DNA of 39,538 nt, taken from positions 1 to 39,538 of the forward strand of contig JALORP010000025.1 in NCBI GenBank assembly GCA_025458865.1, written 5' to 3'. This DNA is from Steroidobacteraceae bacterium (GTDB lineage Bacteria > Pseudomonadota > Gammaproteobacteria > Steroidobacterales > Steroidobacteraceae). Positions 1-7,203 of the stretch are shown here, piece by piece. The position numbers and the translations under genes were made by a program. The notes under the pieces are model-generated. The model ran no database searches, was not told the DNA's origin, and was given only the letters and a program-made list of their open reading frames with translations. Position 1 is the first letter of the stretch; each line of letters starts with the position of its first letter.

Positions 1-320
1 TCGCGAACCTCGGCTACCTGCCCAGCTTCGTCCTCGAGTCGTCCCGCAATCTCGACTGGAACGAGCCGGTGACCGTGTCAATCGAGGCCGAGGGCTGCGT
101 CGTGGAGGGCGGCGCGAAGCCGCGCGCCTCGATCGGCCACCTCGAGGGATGGGGGCGCGGGCGCCACAGCGGCGCGAGCGCCGTGTACTACCAGGTCAGC
201 CGCGGCAACGGCCACCGCGCGTCGCTGTCGTGGCTGGTGCGCGGCGACGGGACGCTCACGGTGCGCGCTGGCTCGCCCCGCTGCGGATGGCTCACTCGGG
301 AACTGAAGCTCGGATCATGA
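1..320 (+). CDS. C-terminal fragment of probable M14-type metallocarboxypeptidase
   Basis: The reading frame is open from base 3 and stops at 318-320, giving about 105 C-terminal residues; the start lies outside the window. It begins with NLGYLPSFVLESSRNLDW and contains IGHLEGWGRGRHSGAS and a final strand-rich stretch. Zinc carboxypeptidases of family M14 with an extra C-terminal beta domain often have a similar ending (GYLPTYV, then GKARQ-IGHLEG, then an all-beta tail), which is the basis for the call. No catalytic residue lies in the visible part, so activity cannot be judged. It converges on the M20 amidohydrolase gene; its last bases overlap the frameshifted extension of that gene but not the inferred original 3' end. 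Confidence 0.45.
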   Translation, partial: ANLGYLPSFVLESSRNLDWNEPVTVSIEAEGCVVEGGAKPRASIGHLEGWGRGRHSGASAVYYQVSRGNGHRASLSWLVRGDGTLTVRAGSPRCGWLTRELKLGS

Positions 321-1620
321 CGCCTGGAGGCGTCGAACGAGACCGGTGGACGGGCCGCCGCCGGGCCAGCCCGGCGGCCGCGGCCGGCGGACGCGGGTCA
401 GCAGCGCCCGAAGCCCTCGCGCATGAAGCGCGCCGCCACCTCGGCGAGCAGCGCTGCACCGCGGGTGCTGCACCGCGGGTCATCACGCGCTCGTCGAGCA
501 CCATGTGGTTCGAGTGCAATCCGCAACAGGCCGACGGTTCGCCCTCGCCCGCGGCGGCGCCTAGGAAGAACATCGCGCCAGGCACCTTCTCCAGCACGTA
601 GGCGAAGTCCTCGGCGCCCATGATGGGGGATTCCATCGTGCGCCAGGCGGCGGCGCCGAACAGCGACTCAGCGACCTGCCGGCCGAGCCCCACCGCCCTG
701 GCGTCGCAGAGCGTCACCGGATAGCCGCGCTCGAAGGCGACCTCGGCCCGCGCACCGTGCGCGGCCGCAATCCCCTCGGCGAGCCGGCGGATCCCCACCT
801 GCACGCGCTCGCGGCTTGCCGGCGAGAGCGTCCGCATGGTCCCGAGCAGCCGGGCGGTCTCGGGAATCACGTTATGCGTCGTGCCCGCCTCGATCTTCCC
901 GATCGTAACGACCGCCGGGTCGAAGACGGACACTTGCCGCGTTACGAAGGCCTGCAGCGCAGTGACGATCTCGCAGGCGATCGGCACCGGGTCGAGCGAG
1001 TCGTGCGGCATGGAGGCGTGGCCGCCCCGGCCGACGACGGCGATCCGGATCACGTCCGCCGAGGCGAGCAGCGGGCCGATGCGGCCCGCGAACACGCCGC
1101 GCTCGAGGTTCGGCATCACGTGCAGGGCGAAGGCGGCGTCGGGAAGCGGGTCGAGCAGGCCGTCGTCCAGCATGTAGCGCGCGCCGTGCCAGCTCTCCTC
1201 GCCCGGCTGGAACATGAACATGACCGAGCCCTCGAGCGACTCACGCCGCGCCGACAGCAGGCGCGCCGCCCCGACCAGCATGGCGGTGTGGGCGTCGTGC
1301 CCGCAGGCGTGCATGGCGCCCTGCACGGTGGATGCGTACTCGAGTCCCGTGTCCTCGTGCATCGGGAGTGCGTCCGTGTCGCCGCGCAGCAGCACGCTCC
1401 GACCCGGTCGCGCGCCCGCGAGCACCGCGACGAAGCCGCTGGTGGATGTGCCCTCGCGGAACTCGAGTGGCAGGCCGGCGAGCGCCGCGCGCACCTTGGC
1501 CGCGGTCTTCGGGTTCTGCAACCCCAGCTCCGGCTCGGCGTGGATCGCGCGCCGCAGCGCGATCAGGTCCGGAAGGAGGGCCTGCGACTGCGCCAAGATA
1601 TCCTCACTTGCAGTGTTCAT
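292..1620 (-). CDS. M20 family amidohydrolase (hippurate hydrolase/N-acyl-amino-acid amidohydrolase type), frameshifted near its 3' end
   Basis: Metallo-amidohydrolase of the M20D family, which removes acyl groups from N-acylated amino acids or related amides; the substrate cannot be read from the sequence. Metal-site motifs are in order: HACGHDAH, PGEESWHGA, HVMPN and the late GLHSNHM histidine, so all expected ligands precede the damage. After LDERVMTRG a 14-bp tandem duplication (453-480) shifts the frame and the protein ends in about 60 Arg/Pro/Ala-rich residues of low-complexity character. Removing one copy restores a normal family ending (RGAALLAEVAARFMREGF) with a stop at 398-400. The ATG at 1620 is chosen; a GTG at 1635 is also in frame but has no well-placed ribosome-binding site. 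The core enzyme may still fold and work. Confidence 0.85.
   Translation of the reverse strand: MNTASEDILAQSQALLPDLIALRRAIHAEPELGLQNPKTAAKVRAALAGLPLEFREGTSTSGFVAVLAGARPGRSVLLRGDTDALPMHEDTGLEYASTVQGAMHACGHDAHTAMLVGAARLLSARRESLEGSVMFMFQPGEESWHGARYMLDDGLLDPLPDAAFALHVMPNLERGVFAGRIGPLLASADVIRIAVVGRGGHASMPHDSLDPVPIACEIVTALQAFVTRQVSVFDPAVVTIGKIEAGTTHNVIPETARLLGTMRTLSPASRERVQVGIRRLAEGIAAAHGARAEVAFERGYPVTLCDARAVGLGRQVAESLFGAAAWRTMESPIMGAEDFAYVLEKVPGAMFFLGAAAGEGEPSACCGLHSNHMVLDERVMTRGAAPAVQRCSPRWRRASCARASGAADPRPPAAAAGLARRRPVHRSRSTPPGVMIRASVPE
357..378. terminator. GC-rich hairpin between convergent genes
   Basis: A perfect 9-bp stem, GCCGCCGGG / CCCGGCGGC, with a CCAG loop lies 37 bases after the stop of the M14 fragment and 20 bases beyond the inferred original stop of the amidohydrolase. 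There is no U-tract on either side, so it is terminator-like rather than a canonical intrinsic terminator. Confidence 0.35.
453..480. repeat. 14-bp perfect tandem duplication that causes a frameshift
   Basis: GCTGCACCGCGGGT occurs at 453-466 and again, exactly, at 467-480. Fourteen is not a multiple of three, and the reading frame of the amidohydrolase changes from family-like to nonsense at this point. Deleting one unit restores a plausible C-terminus and a stop at 398-400. Confidence 0.9.
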
Positions 1621-1653
1621 GCTGGTACACGGCACTCCGTCCCAACGAGGCGA

Positions 1654-2094
1654 TCACTCCAGAACGAATACATGGCGGTCACGCTGCTTCGGGTCCGAGA
1701 TCAGCGTGGAGAGACCTCGATCAAAGGTGGCCAGCTTGCCCTTCTTGAACTGGGCCAGCGCCAGCAGGTAGGCATCGCCGACCTGGCGATGGCCTACCAG
1801 CGCCAAGCTGCCCAGCACTTTTGCCTCCGTCGGCTGCAGATCATCGGGCCAGAAGTGATGCCCGGTCAGGCGCGTGATGCGCGCCAGCGCTGCAAGGGCG
1901 TCGCGAGGGCTCACCGCATCCGGGATGATCTTCGGATTGGAAGAAATCCTCATGAAGCCCACCTGAGTCATCGCGCAGGTGGCCCAACCGCGCCGCCCAG
2001 CGCCGGCAAACCACTGATGCGCCGAGGCGTGATGGATGTGCTGCGGCCATGCCAGCGCGATGAGTACATTCGTGTCGAGAAGGTGGACGGTCAC
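1654..2094 (-). CDS. vapC: VapC-like PIN-domain ribonuclease toxin
   Basis: 146-residue single PIN domain, the size of VapC toxins, which are Mg-dependent RNases acting on tRNA or rRNA. The N-terminal LLDTNVLIAL supplies the first acidic residue (D7); D107 in VGDAYLLALA and D125 in TFDRGL are candidates for the later acidic positions. At the place where many family members have a second acid (TE), this protein has TQ (residues 43-44), so the full acidic set should be checked by alignment. The ATG overlaps the stop of the upstream antitoxin gene by four bases (ATGA), the normal arrangement for co-translated vapBC. Regulation is probably by the VapB-type repressor at the repeat array upstream. 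Confidence 0.88.
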   Translation of the reverse strand: MTVHLLDTNVLIALAWPQHIHHASAHQWFAGAGRRGWATCAMTQVGFMRISSNPKIIPDAVSPRDALAALARITRLTGHHFWPDDLQPTEAKVLGSLALVGHRQVGDAYLLALAQFKKGKLATFDRGLSTLISDPKQRDRHVFVLE

Positions 2095-2315
2095 TCCTCG
2101 TCCTCGGCGCGCCGGACGTCCTCCGGTGTCAGAGGCGGCGCGCCCTCCGAAACCTTGAAGACCGGGAAGCCGCTACGCTCGGTCACAGTGGCCTGCGAAG
2201 CAAGGCCCCGGCGAACGAGGTCCGAAATGACCTCTCCAAGGCTCTTCGATCGCGCAGCGGCAATCTGCCGTACAGCGCTCATGACCTCGGCATCGATGTC
2301 GACGGTGGTTCGCAT
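2091..2315 (-). CDS. vapB: VapB-like ribbon-helix-helix antitoxin
   Basis: 74 residues starting MRTTVDIDAEVM: a short beta strand followed by two helices (VMSAVRQIAAARSKS, LGEVISDLVRRGL) as in ribbon-helix-helix DNA-binding antitoxins, then an acidic tail ending in TPEDVRRAEDEE that would mask the toxin. The start at 2315 is chosen because it follows GGAGG by six bases (2322-2326); an upstream in-frame start would add ten unconserved residues and lie upstream of the predicted transcription start. RHH dimers read short repeated subsites in the major groove, which fits the 8-bp repeats found in the promoter. The gene is translationally coupled to vapC. Confidence 0.85.
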   Translation of the reverse strand: MRTTVDIDAEVMSAVRQIAAARSKSLGEVISDLVRRGLASQATVTERSGFPVFKVSEGAPPLTPEDVRRAEDEE

Positions 2316-2338
2316 CAGGGGCCTCCATCCAGCGGCCC

Positions 2339-2370
2339 GCATCATAGCATCATCGCATCACGGCATCAAA
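2339..2370. repeat. Four tandem 8-bp repeats (GCATCAnn), probable VapB operator
   Basis: GCATCA occurs at 2339, 2347, 2355 and 2363, exactly eight bases apart: GCATCATA, GCATCATC, GCATCACG, GCATCAAA. The array covers the -10, the spacer and the -35 of the vapBC promoter. A fifth GCATCA at 2312 overlaps the vapB start codon but is out of register. Tandem subsites of 7-8 bp are known for RHH repressors (for example 8-bp met boxes of MetJ), so this is inferred to be the autoregulatory operator. Confidence 0.65.
2341..2369 (-). promoter_or_regulatory. sigma70-type promoter of vapBC
   Basis: Read on the minus strand: -35 TTGATG (2364-2369), 17-base spacer, -10 TATGAT (2341-2346). Transcription would begin near 2334, leaving about 20 bases of leader with GGAGG at 2322-2326 before the vapB ATG at 2315. 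The promoter lies wholly within the repeat array at 2339-2370. Confidence 0.65.
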
Positions 2371-2383
2371 CGTCCGGCAACAC

Positions 2384-3310
2384 CTAGATCGGCTTCGCGC
2401 CCGAGCCGCGCCCGCCGCGCAGCTCGTATTCCTGCGTGCCGCGGTGGTAGATGTGGTCGGTGTCGAGCGCCGCGGTCTTGGCGTACTGGAAGGCCGGCGC
2501 GAGCGACTCGTAGATCGGCTCGAAGCCGCGCTGCTCGGTGAGGTGAAAGAGCTCGCGGAAGGACTCGATGACGAAATAGGTCGCCTGCAGGTCGGAGATC
2601 GTGTAGTCCGTACGCATCACGCGATCCACGTTGAGGTGGATACGGTTCGGCGAAGCGCCCTCGATGGCGAACACGGTCTCGGTGGGCCCCGAAAGGATCC
2701 CGGCGCCGTAGATGCGCAGCCCGTCATCCTCGAGGATCAGACCGAACTCGACGGTGTACCAGTACAGCGCGGACAGCGCCTTGAGGCGGTTGTACTTGAG
2801 CGCCTTCCAGCCCGCGCGGCCATAGGCCTCCATGTAGTCGGCGAACACGGGGTCCGTGAGCAGCGGCACGTGGCCGAAGACATCGTGGAAGACGTCCGGC
2901 TCCTGGATGTAGTCGAAGGTCTCGCGCGTGCGGATGAAGTTGCCCGCTGGGAAGCGGCGATTGGCGAGGTGGTAGTAAAAGACGTGGTCCGGGATCAGCA
3001 TCGGCACGGGAACGACCGTCCAGCCGGTGAGACCCTTCAGTTCCTCGCTGATTTCGCCGAAATCCGGCACGCCGCCGCGATGCAGGTCGAGTCGGTCGAG
3101 GCCGTGCATGAACTCACGGCAGGCGTGCCCCGGCATGAGCTTCATCTGCCGCTCGTAGAGGTCGTCCCAGATGCGGTGCTCCTCGGCGGAGTAACTGCGC
3201 TGGGCGGGCTCGAGCCAGTCGTCGCCGACGCCGGCGGGCTTCTTCAGGGGCGCCACGTACACCGAGGGCGGCAGCGGCGGGATGCGGGTGTAGTCGAATA
3301 AGGTGCTCAT
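2384..3310 (-). CDS. phhA: Phenylalanine-4-hydroxylase
   Basis: Non-haem iron, tetrahydropterin-dependent monooxygenase that converts phenylalanine to tyrosine, the entry to aromatic amino-acid breakdown. 308 residues from the ATG at 3310, the usual bacterial single-domain length without the regulatory domain of animal enzymes. The iron site is visible: H142 and H147 in FHDVFGHVP, and E188 in YWYTVEFG. An ATG at 3319 would add three residues; neither start has a strong ribosome-binding site. It stands alone, divergent from the EEP gene, and is not accompanied by the pterin dehydratase phhB here. Confidence 0.95.
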   Translation of the reverse strand: MSTLFDYTRIPPLPPSVYVAPLKKPAGVGDDWLEPAQRSYSAEEHRIWDDLYERQMKLMPGHACREFMHGLDRLDLHRGGVPDFGEISEELKGLTGWTVVPVPMLIPDHVFYYHLANRRFPAGNFIRTRETFDYIQEPDVFHDVFGHVPLLTDPVFADYMEAYGRAGWKALKYNRLKALSALYWYTVEFGLILEDDGLRIYGAGILSGPTETVFAIEGASPNRIHLNVDRVMRTDYTISDLQATYFVIESFRELFHLTEQRGFEPIYESLAPAFQYAKTAALDTDHIYHRGTQEYELRGGRGSGAKPI

Positions 3311-3437
3311 GTCCGTCATGATATGCCGTGCGATCCACACGCGGGAGAGACGCAAATGGGAGTCGCACCCTCAGTGGCGCCACGGTTCGTCTGAAGGCGG
3401 TCGGCCAGGGAGCCACGCATTCCGTACAATGGAGTGT

Positions 3438-4652
3438 ATGCAACGATTCTGCATCACTCTGTCGTGCGTGCTGCTCATGACGACCGCCTTCGCCAGTGAC
3501 CGAAGAACGGCGGACACTGTCCGCTTGGCGACCTTCAACGTCTCGCTGCACGGCTCGCGCGCCGGCGAGGTCGTCGCGCGGCTGGCGGATCCTGCGTGGG
3601 AGAAGGCGCGCCTGGCCGCCGCCACGATCCAGGAAGTGCGGCCGGATGTGCTGCTGCTCAACGAGGTCGACTGGGACGCCGAGGGCGAGAGTGTTCGCCG
3701 CTTCGCGAAGAACTTCCTCGCGGTCGGCCAGGACGGGCGCGCGCCGCTCGACTATCCCTACGTCTACGTGCCGGCGGTCAATACAGGCGTGCACTCCGGG
3801 CATGATCTCGACCGCGATGGCGTCGTGACGAGCCAACCCGGCTCGCGCGCCTATGGCGGCGACGCCTTCGGCTACGGCGAGTACCCGGGGCAGTACGGGC
3901 TCGCGGTGCTGTCGCGCTACCCCATCGATGTCGAGCGCATCCGCACGTTCCGGCTGCTGCGCTGGAAGGACCAGCCCGGCGCCTGGCTGCCGGAGAACTG
4001 GTACACGGATGCCGCGCTCGAGGTGCTGCGGCTGTCGTCGAAGACTCACGCCGACGTGCCGATCCGCATCGGCGACCGCACGGTGCACCTGCTCGCAAGC
4101 CACCCCACCCCACCCGCGTTCGACGGCCCCGAGAACCGCAACGGACGGCGCAACCACGACGAGATCCGCTTCTGGGAGCTGTACGTCGGCGACGGCGCGC
4201 ACGACTGGATCGTGGACGACACCGGGCGGCGCGGCGGGCTTGGCGCCGCGCCCTTCGTGATCGCCGGCGACCTGAACGCCGACCCGAACGACGGCGCCTC
4301 GAGCGGCGGCGCAATCAACCGGCTGCTGGCACACCCGCGCGTGCAGGGTAGCCCCGCGCCCAGGAGCGCCGGGGGTGCGGAACAGGGGCGGCTGCAGGGT
4401 GGCGTCAACCTCGAGCACCGCGGCGACCCGGCGGAGGACACCGCCGACTTCGGCGACGACGGCGCGGGCAACCTGCGCGTGGACTACGTGCTGCCCTCAC
4501 GGGAGTTGCCCATCGTCGCGAGCGGCGTGTTCTGGCCGCTCATGTCCGACCCGCTGTTCAGGCTGGTCGGCACGCACCCATTCCCGGTCTCGGACCATCG
4601 GCTGGTGTGGGTGGATGTGCGCATCGACGCCGGCCCGGAGGAAGCCCCATGA
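3438..4652 (+). CDS. Exported endonuclease/exonuclease/phosphatase (EEP) superfamily protein
   Basis: 404 residues with an N-terminal Sec signal peptide (hydrophobic stretch to about residue 20, AFAS then D), so periplasmic or secreted. EEP-fold motifs in order: ATFNVSL (N34), LLLNEVDWD (metal-binding E76), VIAGDLNADPND (D278, N280) and the terminal VSDHRLVWVD (D386, H387). The family hydrolyses phosphodiester or phosphoester bonds in nucleic acids, sphingomyelin or inositol phosphates; the substrate is not evident. The ATG at 3429 is an alternative start; GGAG at 3431-3434 is only three bases from 3438. TACAAT at 3425-3430 resembles a -10 and would give an almost leaderless message. The stop overlaps the next gene (ATGA). 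Confidence 0.8.
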   Translation: MQRFCITLSCVLLMTTAFASDRRTADTVRLATFNVSLHGSRAGEVVARLADPAWEKARLAAATIQEVRPDVLLLNEVDWDAEGESVRRFAKNFLAVGQDGRAPLDYPYVYVPAVNTGVHSGHDLDRDGVVTSQPGSRAYGGDAFGYGEYPGQYGLAVLSRYPIDVERIRTFRLLRWKDQPGAWLPENWYTDAALEVLRLSSKTHADVPIRIGDRTVHLLASHPTPPAFDGPENRNGRRNHDEIRFWELYVGDGAHDWIVDDTGRRGGLGAAPFVIAGDLNADPNDGASSGGAINRLLAHPRVQGSPAPRSAGGAEQGRLQGGVNLEHRGDPAEDTADFGDDGAGNLRVDYVLPSRELPIVASGVFWPLMSDPLFRLVGTHPFPVSDHRLVWVDVRIDAGPEEAP

Positions 4653-5005
4653 AGGTCAGGGTCTACGGCATCAGGAACTGCGACACCATGAAGAAGGCTT
4701 TCGCGTGGCTCGAGCAGCACGGCGTGGACTACGAGTTCCACGACTACAAGCGCGAGGGCGCATCCGTGGATCGGCTCGCCGCCTGGTCGAAGGCCGTCGG
4801 CTGGGAGAAGCTCGCCAACACGCGCGGGCCCACGTGGCGGAAGATTCCCGAAGCCGACAAGGCCGGCCTCGACGAGCGCCGTGCGCTGGCGCTGCTCGCT
4901 GCGAACCCGAGCGCCATCCGCCGGCCGATCGTCGAGGTGGGCCAGCAGGTTCTGGTGGGATTCGATGCGGTGGGGTTCGCGCGCGTGCTGCAGCGCCGCG
5001 GCTAG
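4649..5005 (+). CDS. ArsC/Spx-like thioredoxin-fold protein (YffB type)
   Basis: 118 residues with the ArsC/Spx fold pattern: VRVYGIRNCDTMKKAFAWL at the N-terminus (C11 in NCDTMKKA), then a basic YKREG segment and RRPIVEV near the C-terminus. The second cysteine of Spx and the full cysteine set of true arsenate reductases are absent, which fits the YffB group, whose physiological role is poorly known (glutathione-dependent thiol reductase has been proposed). The ATG at 4649 overlaps the stop of the EEP gene, so the two are translationally coupled. No arsenic-resistance genes are nearby, which argues against a role in arsenate detoxification. Confidence 0.85.
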   Translation: MKVRVYGIRNCDTMKKAFAWLEQHGVDYEFHDYKREGASVDRLAAWSKAVGWEKLANTRGPTWRKIPEADKAGLDERRALALLAANPSAIRRPIVEVGQQVLVGFDAVGFARVLQRRG

Positions 5006-5036
5006 CTTCCGGCCGCGGTTCCGCCGCAGCCGCCGC

Positions 5037-5903
5037 TCAGTACGCCTTGACCTGTCCCATCACCCAGTCCGTACGGTCGATGAGCGCCTTCACGCGATCG
5101 GGCCCGATGTTGAGGGTGTCGAAGTCCGGATTCGCCCGCAGGGCCGCGCGGGCTATCTCCGTGCCCTGTCCGACCACGAGATCAGCGACGTGGTGGGCGA
5201 TATGCACCACCTTCGCCTCGTCAGCGAAGCTGCCGGCGCCCTCCGGTTCGCGCCAGTGCAGCATGCAGGCGACCACCGCCTCCGGCAGCTGCCAGCGCTG
5301 CGCGAGCAGGGAGCCGAGCTGGCCGCGGAACTGATGCACCAGCGCATCGTAGTCGTCGTCCGTCAGTCCGACGCCGAGCTTGCCGGCGAGGTCCGCCGCC
5401 ACGAGCAGCGCGACCAGCTGCCCTGCGTCGTGCATCAAGCCGCAGGCGTAGGCCAGCGGCGAGCGGCGTCGCGCCATCGCCGCGATCTCGCGCGACCAGA
5501 TGGCGCAGGCCACCGAGTGCTGCCAGGCGCGCGTGACACGCGGGCGCGACCCGGCCCCATCGAGGAGCGCCTGGCCGGCCGCGGCGGTGAACACGATGTC
5601 ACTCACCTCGGCCACGCCGAGCCAGTGGATGGCCCGTGCGAGCGAAGGCAGGTGCGAGTCCGGCGGCCACGTCCCCGCGCGCGCGACCCGCATCACGCGC
5701 GCCGCGAGCCGCCGGTCCGAGGCGACGAGCCTCGCCAGTGCCCTGGGGTCGCGCCCGGGCTTCAAGGCGATCTCGACGGCCCGCGCGACCTGTTCCGGCA
5801 GGGCCGGCAAGTCCAGGCGGTCGTGCCCGATCAGGGCGTCGAGCTCGCGACGCACCGCGGCCAGCCCGTCCGAGCGCATCGTTGGCTTGGTGATTATGTT
5901 CAC
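5037..5903 (-). CDS. HDOD domain protein
   Basis: 288 residues. The core matches the HDOD fold, a degenerate HD-type helical domain found in bacterial signalling proteins: LPALPEQVARAVEIAL at the start, SLARAIHWLGVAEVSDIVF in the middle, then ACGLMHDAGQLVALL and MLHWREPEGAGSFADEAKVVHIAHHVADL. No GGDEF, EAL or receiver domain is attached. HDOD proteins act in signal transduction, often around cyclic-di-GMP, motility or stress, but no partner is visible here. The start is GTG at 5903; it is enclosed by a hairpin that also pairs the GGGAG ribosome-binding site (5903-5931). A later ATG at 5879 lacks a ribosome-binding site. Confidence 0.85.
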   Translation of the reverse strand: MNIITKPTMRSDGLAAVRRELDALIGHDRLDLPALPEQVARAVEIALKPGRDPRALARLVASDRRLAARVMRVARAGTWPPDSHLPSLARAIHWLGVAEVSDIVFTAAAGQALLDGAGSRPRVTRAWQHSVACAIWSREIAAMARRRSPLAYACGLMHDAGQLVALLVAADLAGKLGVGLTDDDYDALVHQFRGQLGSLLAQRWQLPEAVVACMLHWREPEGAGSFADEAKVVHIAHHVADLVVGQGTEIARAALRANPDFDTLNIGPDRVKALIDRTDWVMGQVKAY

Positions 5904-5931
5904 TGGCTTTCGCTCCCGCAGGGAGTGCCAG
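5903..5931 (-). promoter_or_regulatory. Hairpin masking the ribosome-binding site and start codon of the HDOD gene
   Basis: On the minus strand CTGGC (5931-5927) pairs with GCCAG (5907-5903), and CTCCC (5925-5921) pairs with GGGAG (5917-5913), with a three-base loop and a small internal loop (A opposite CGAAA). GGGAG is the only ribosome-binding site nine bases before the GTG, and the last G of GCCAG is the first base of that GTG. Both initiation elements would be paired in the folded RNA. Confidence 0.5.
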
Positions 5932-5984
5932 CGATTTAGCCCCTTCCGCGCCCCGCGGTCCTTGCTCGCGGTCGCATTTTGTCA

Positions 5985-6001
5985 AAGGGGATGTCCCCGT
6001 C
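5985..6001. repeat. Degenerate REP-like palindrome downstream of ybdL
   Basis: GGGGA-TG-TCCCC with flanking AAA and GTCC lies about five bases beyond the ybdL stop codon. It shares the GGGGAC/GTCCCC core with the palindrome doublet at the other end of ybdL (7142-7208), although the arms are shorter. The rest of 5904-6006 holds only the HDOD leader; no gene is seen. Confidence 0.4.
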
Positions 6002-6006
6002 CGAAC

Positions 6007-7203
6007 CTACACGCGCCGCAGGCGCTCGGCGGCGAGTTCGAGCGTCTCGTCGGACTTGGCGAAGCAGAACCGCAGCACGCGCGCGGCAGGCGGCTGCCCG
6101 CAGAAGTGCGAGACGGGAATCGCTGCGACGCCGTGGCGCTCGAGCAGCGTGCCGCAAAACGAGATGTCGTCCTCGTCGCTCACCGCCGAGTAGTCGAGCA
6201 GCTGGAAATAGGTTCCAGAGCTCGGGGCCCACACGAACCGCGAGCCGGCGAGCAGCCCGAGGAAGCGGTCGCGTCGTGCCTGGTAGAACGCAGCGAGCCG
6301 CTCGCCCCAGTCCGGATCCTCGGCCAAGTAGTCGGCCAGCGCCCACTGCACCGGGCTCGACACCGAGAAGGTGACGAACTGGTGCACGCGGCGCAGCGCT
6401 GCGGAGAGTTCGGCGGGCGCGACGCAGTAGCCGACCTTCCAGCCGGTGGCGTTGAACACCTTGCCGAAGGAGAACACCGCGAACGCACGAGTCCGCAGAC
6501 GCGGCTCGGCGAGCACGGACACGTGCCGTTTCCCGTCGTACACGAGGTGCTCGTAGACCTCGTCCGAGAGCACGAGGGCCGGCGTTCCCTCGAGCAGAGC
6601 CGCGAGCCGGCGCCAGTCGTCGGCGCCGATCAGCGCGCCGCTGGGGTTGTGGGGTGTATTGACCACGACGAGTCGGGTGCGCGGCGTGATCGCGCGCCCC
6701 AGCGCGTCGAAGTCGATCGACAAGCCGGGCAACCGCAGCGGCACGCGCAGCGTTCGGCCCCCGGCAAGCTCCACGGCCGGCGCGTAGCAGTCGAAGGCCG
6801 GATCGAGCAGCACCACTTCGTCCCCGGGATGCACGACCGCGGTGATGGCTGCGAACACGGCCTCCGTGCCGCCCGCCGTGACCGTGATCTCGGCTGCGGG
6901 ATCAACGCCCACGCCCTGCAGGCGCGCGATCTTTTCGGCAATCTGCTCGAGCAGCGCAGGCACGCCGGCCATCGGCGCGTACTGGTTGTGCCGCGCCCCG
7001 AGGTGGTGGGCAACGAGCTCGAGCAGGCGCGCCGGCGGCTCGAAGTCGGGGAAACCCTGGCCGAGGTTGACCGCGCCGAGCTCCGTCGCGCGGCGCGACA
7101 TCGTGGTGAAGATCGTCGTGCCGACACTCGCCAGCTTCGCCGGAAAATGGGGACATCCCTCATTTCCATCGGAAACCGGCGGCGAAATGGGGACTGTCCC
7201 CAT
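6007..7203 (-). CDS. ybdL: PLP-dependent methionine aminotransferase, YbdL type
   Basis: 398 residues, fold-type I class I/II aminotransferase. It resembles E. coli YbdL along its length (VGTTIFTTMS, NLGQGFPDFE, NQYAPMAGVPALLEQIA, VNTPHNPSGA, LSDEVYEHLVYDG, SSGTYFQLLDYS, GVAAIPVSHFC). K248 in FSFGKVFNATGWK is the Schiff-base lysine. YbdL prefers methionine, histidine and phenylalanine with 2-oxo acids. Homology to YbdL begins near FPAKLASVGTT; the preceding 21 residues, including the start ATG at 7203, are encoded by a REP-like palindrome doublet and no other start is available in frame upstream of M35. It sits four bases after the glucokinase-like gene, at the end of the pot transcription unit. 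Confidence 0.88.
   Translation of the reverse strand: MGTVPISPPVSDGNEGCPHFPAKLASVGTTIFTTMSRRATELGAVNLGQGFPDFEPPARLLELVAHHLGARHNQYAPMAGVPALLEQIAEKIARLQGVGVDPAAEITVTAGGTEAVFAAITAVVHPGDEVVLLDPAFDCYAPAVELAGGRTLRVPLRLPGLSIDFDALGRAITPRTRLVVVNTPHNPSGALIGADDWRRLAALLEGTPALVLSDEVYEHLVYDGKRHVSVLAEPRLRTRAFAVFSFGKVFNATGWKVGYCVAPAELSAALRRVHQFVTFSVSSPVQWALADYLAEDPDWGERLAAFYQARRDRFLGLLAGSRFVWAPSSGTYFQLLDYSAVSDEDDISFCGTLLERHGVAAIPVSHFCGQPPAARVLRFCFAKSDETLELAAERLRRV

Noticed and set aside
757..2541. Long plus-strand open frame opposite the amidohydrolase, vapBC and phhA
   Set aside because: Rich in Arg/His/Ala with no recognisable fold; it is the GC-driven antisense shadow of three genes with clear homology. 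The same applies to the long frames at 10077-12563, 12239-13744, 21359-24229 and 25590-28016.
3402..3437. Leaderless promoter for the EEP gene (TACAAT at 3425-3430)
   Set aside because: No acceptable -35 at 16-18 bases; kept only as a remark in the gene entry.
5913..5931. sigma54-like element TGGCAC...TGC before the HDOD gene
   Set aside because: The GG and GC are two bases too close for a -24/-12 promoter; the bases are better explained by the hairpin.
5932..6006. Cyclic-di-GMP riboswitch upstream of the HDOD gene
   Set aside because: No GEMM consensus segments; the sequence is a simple hairpin plus a repeat remnant.
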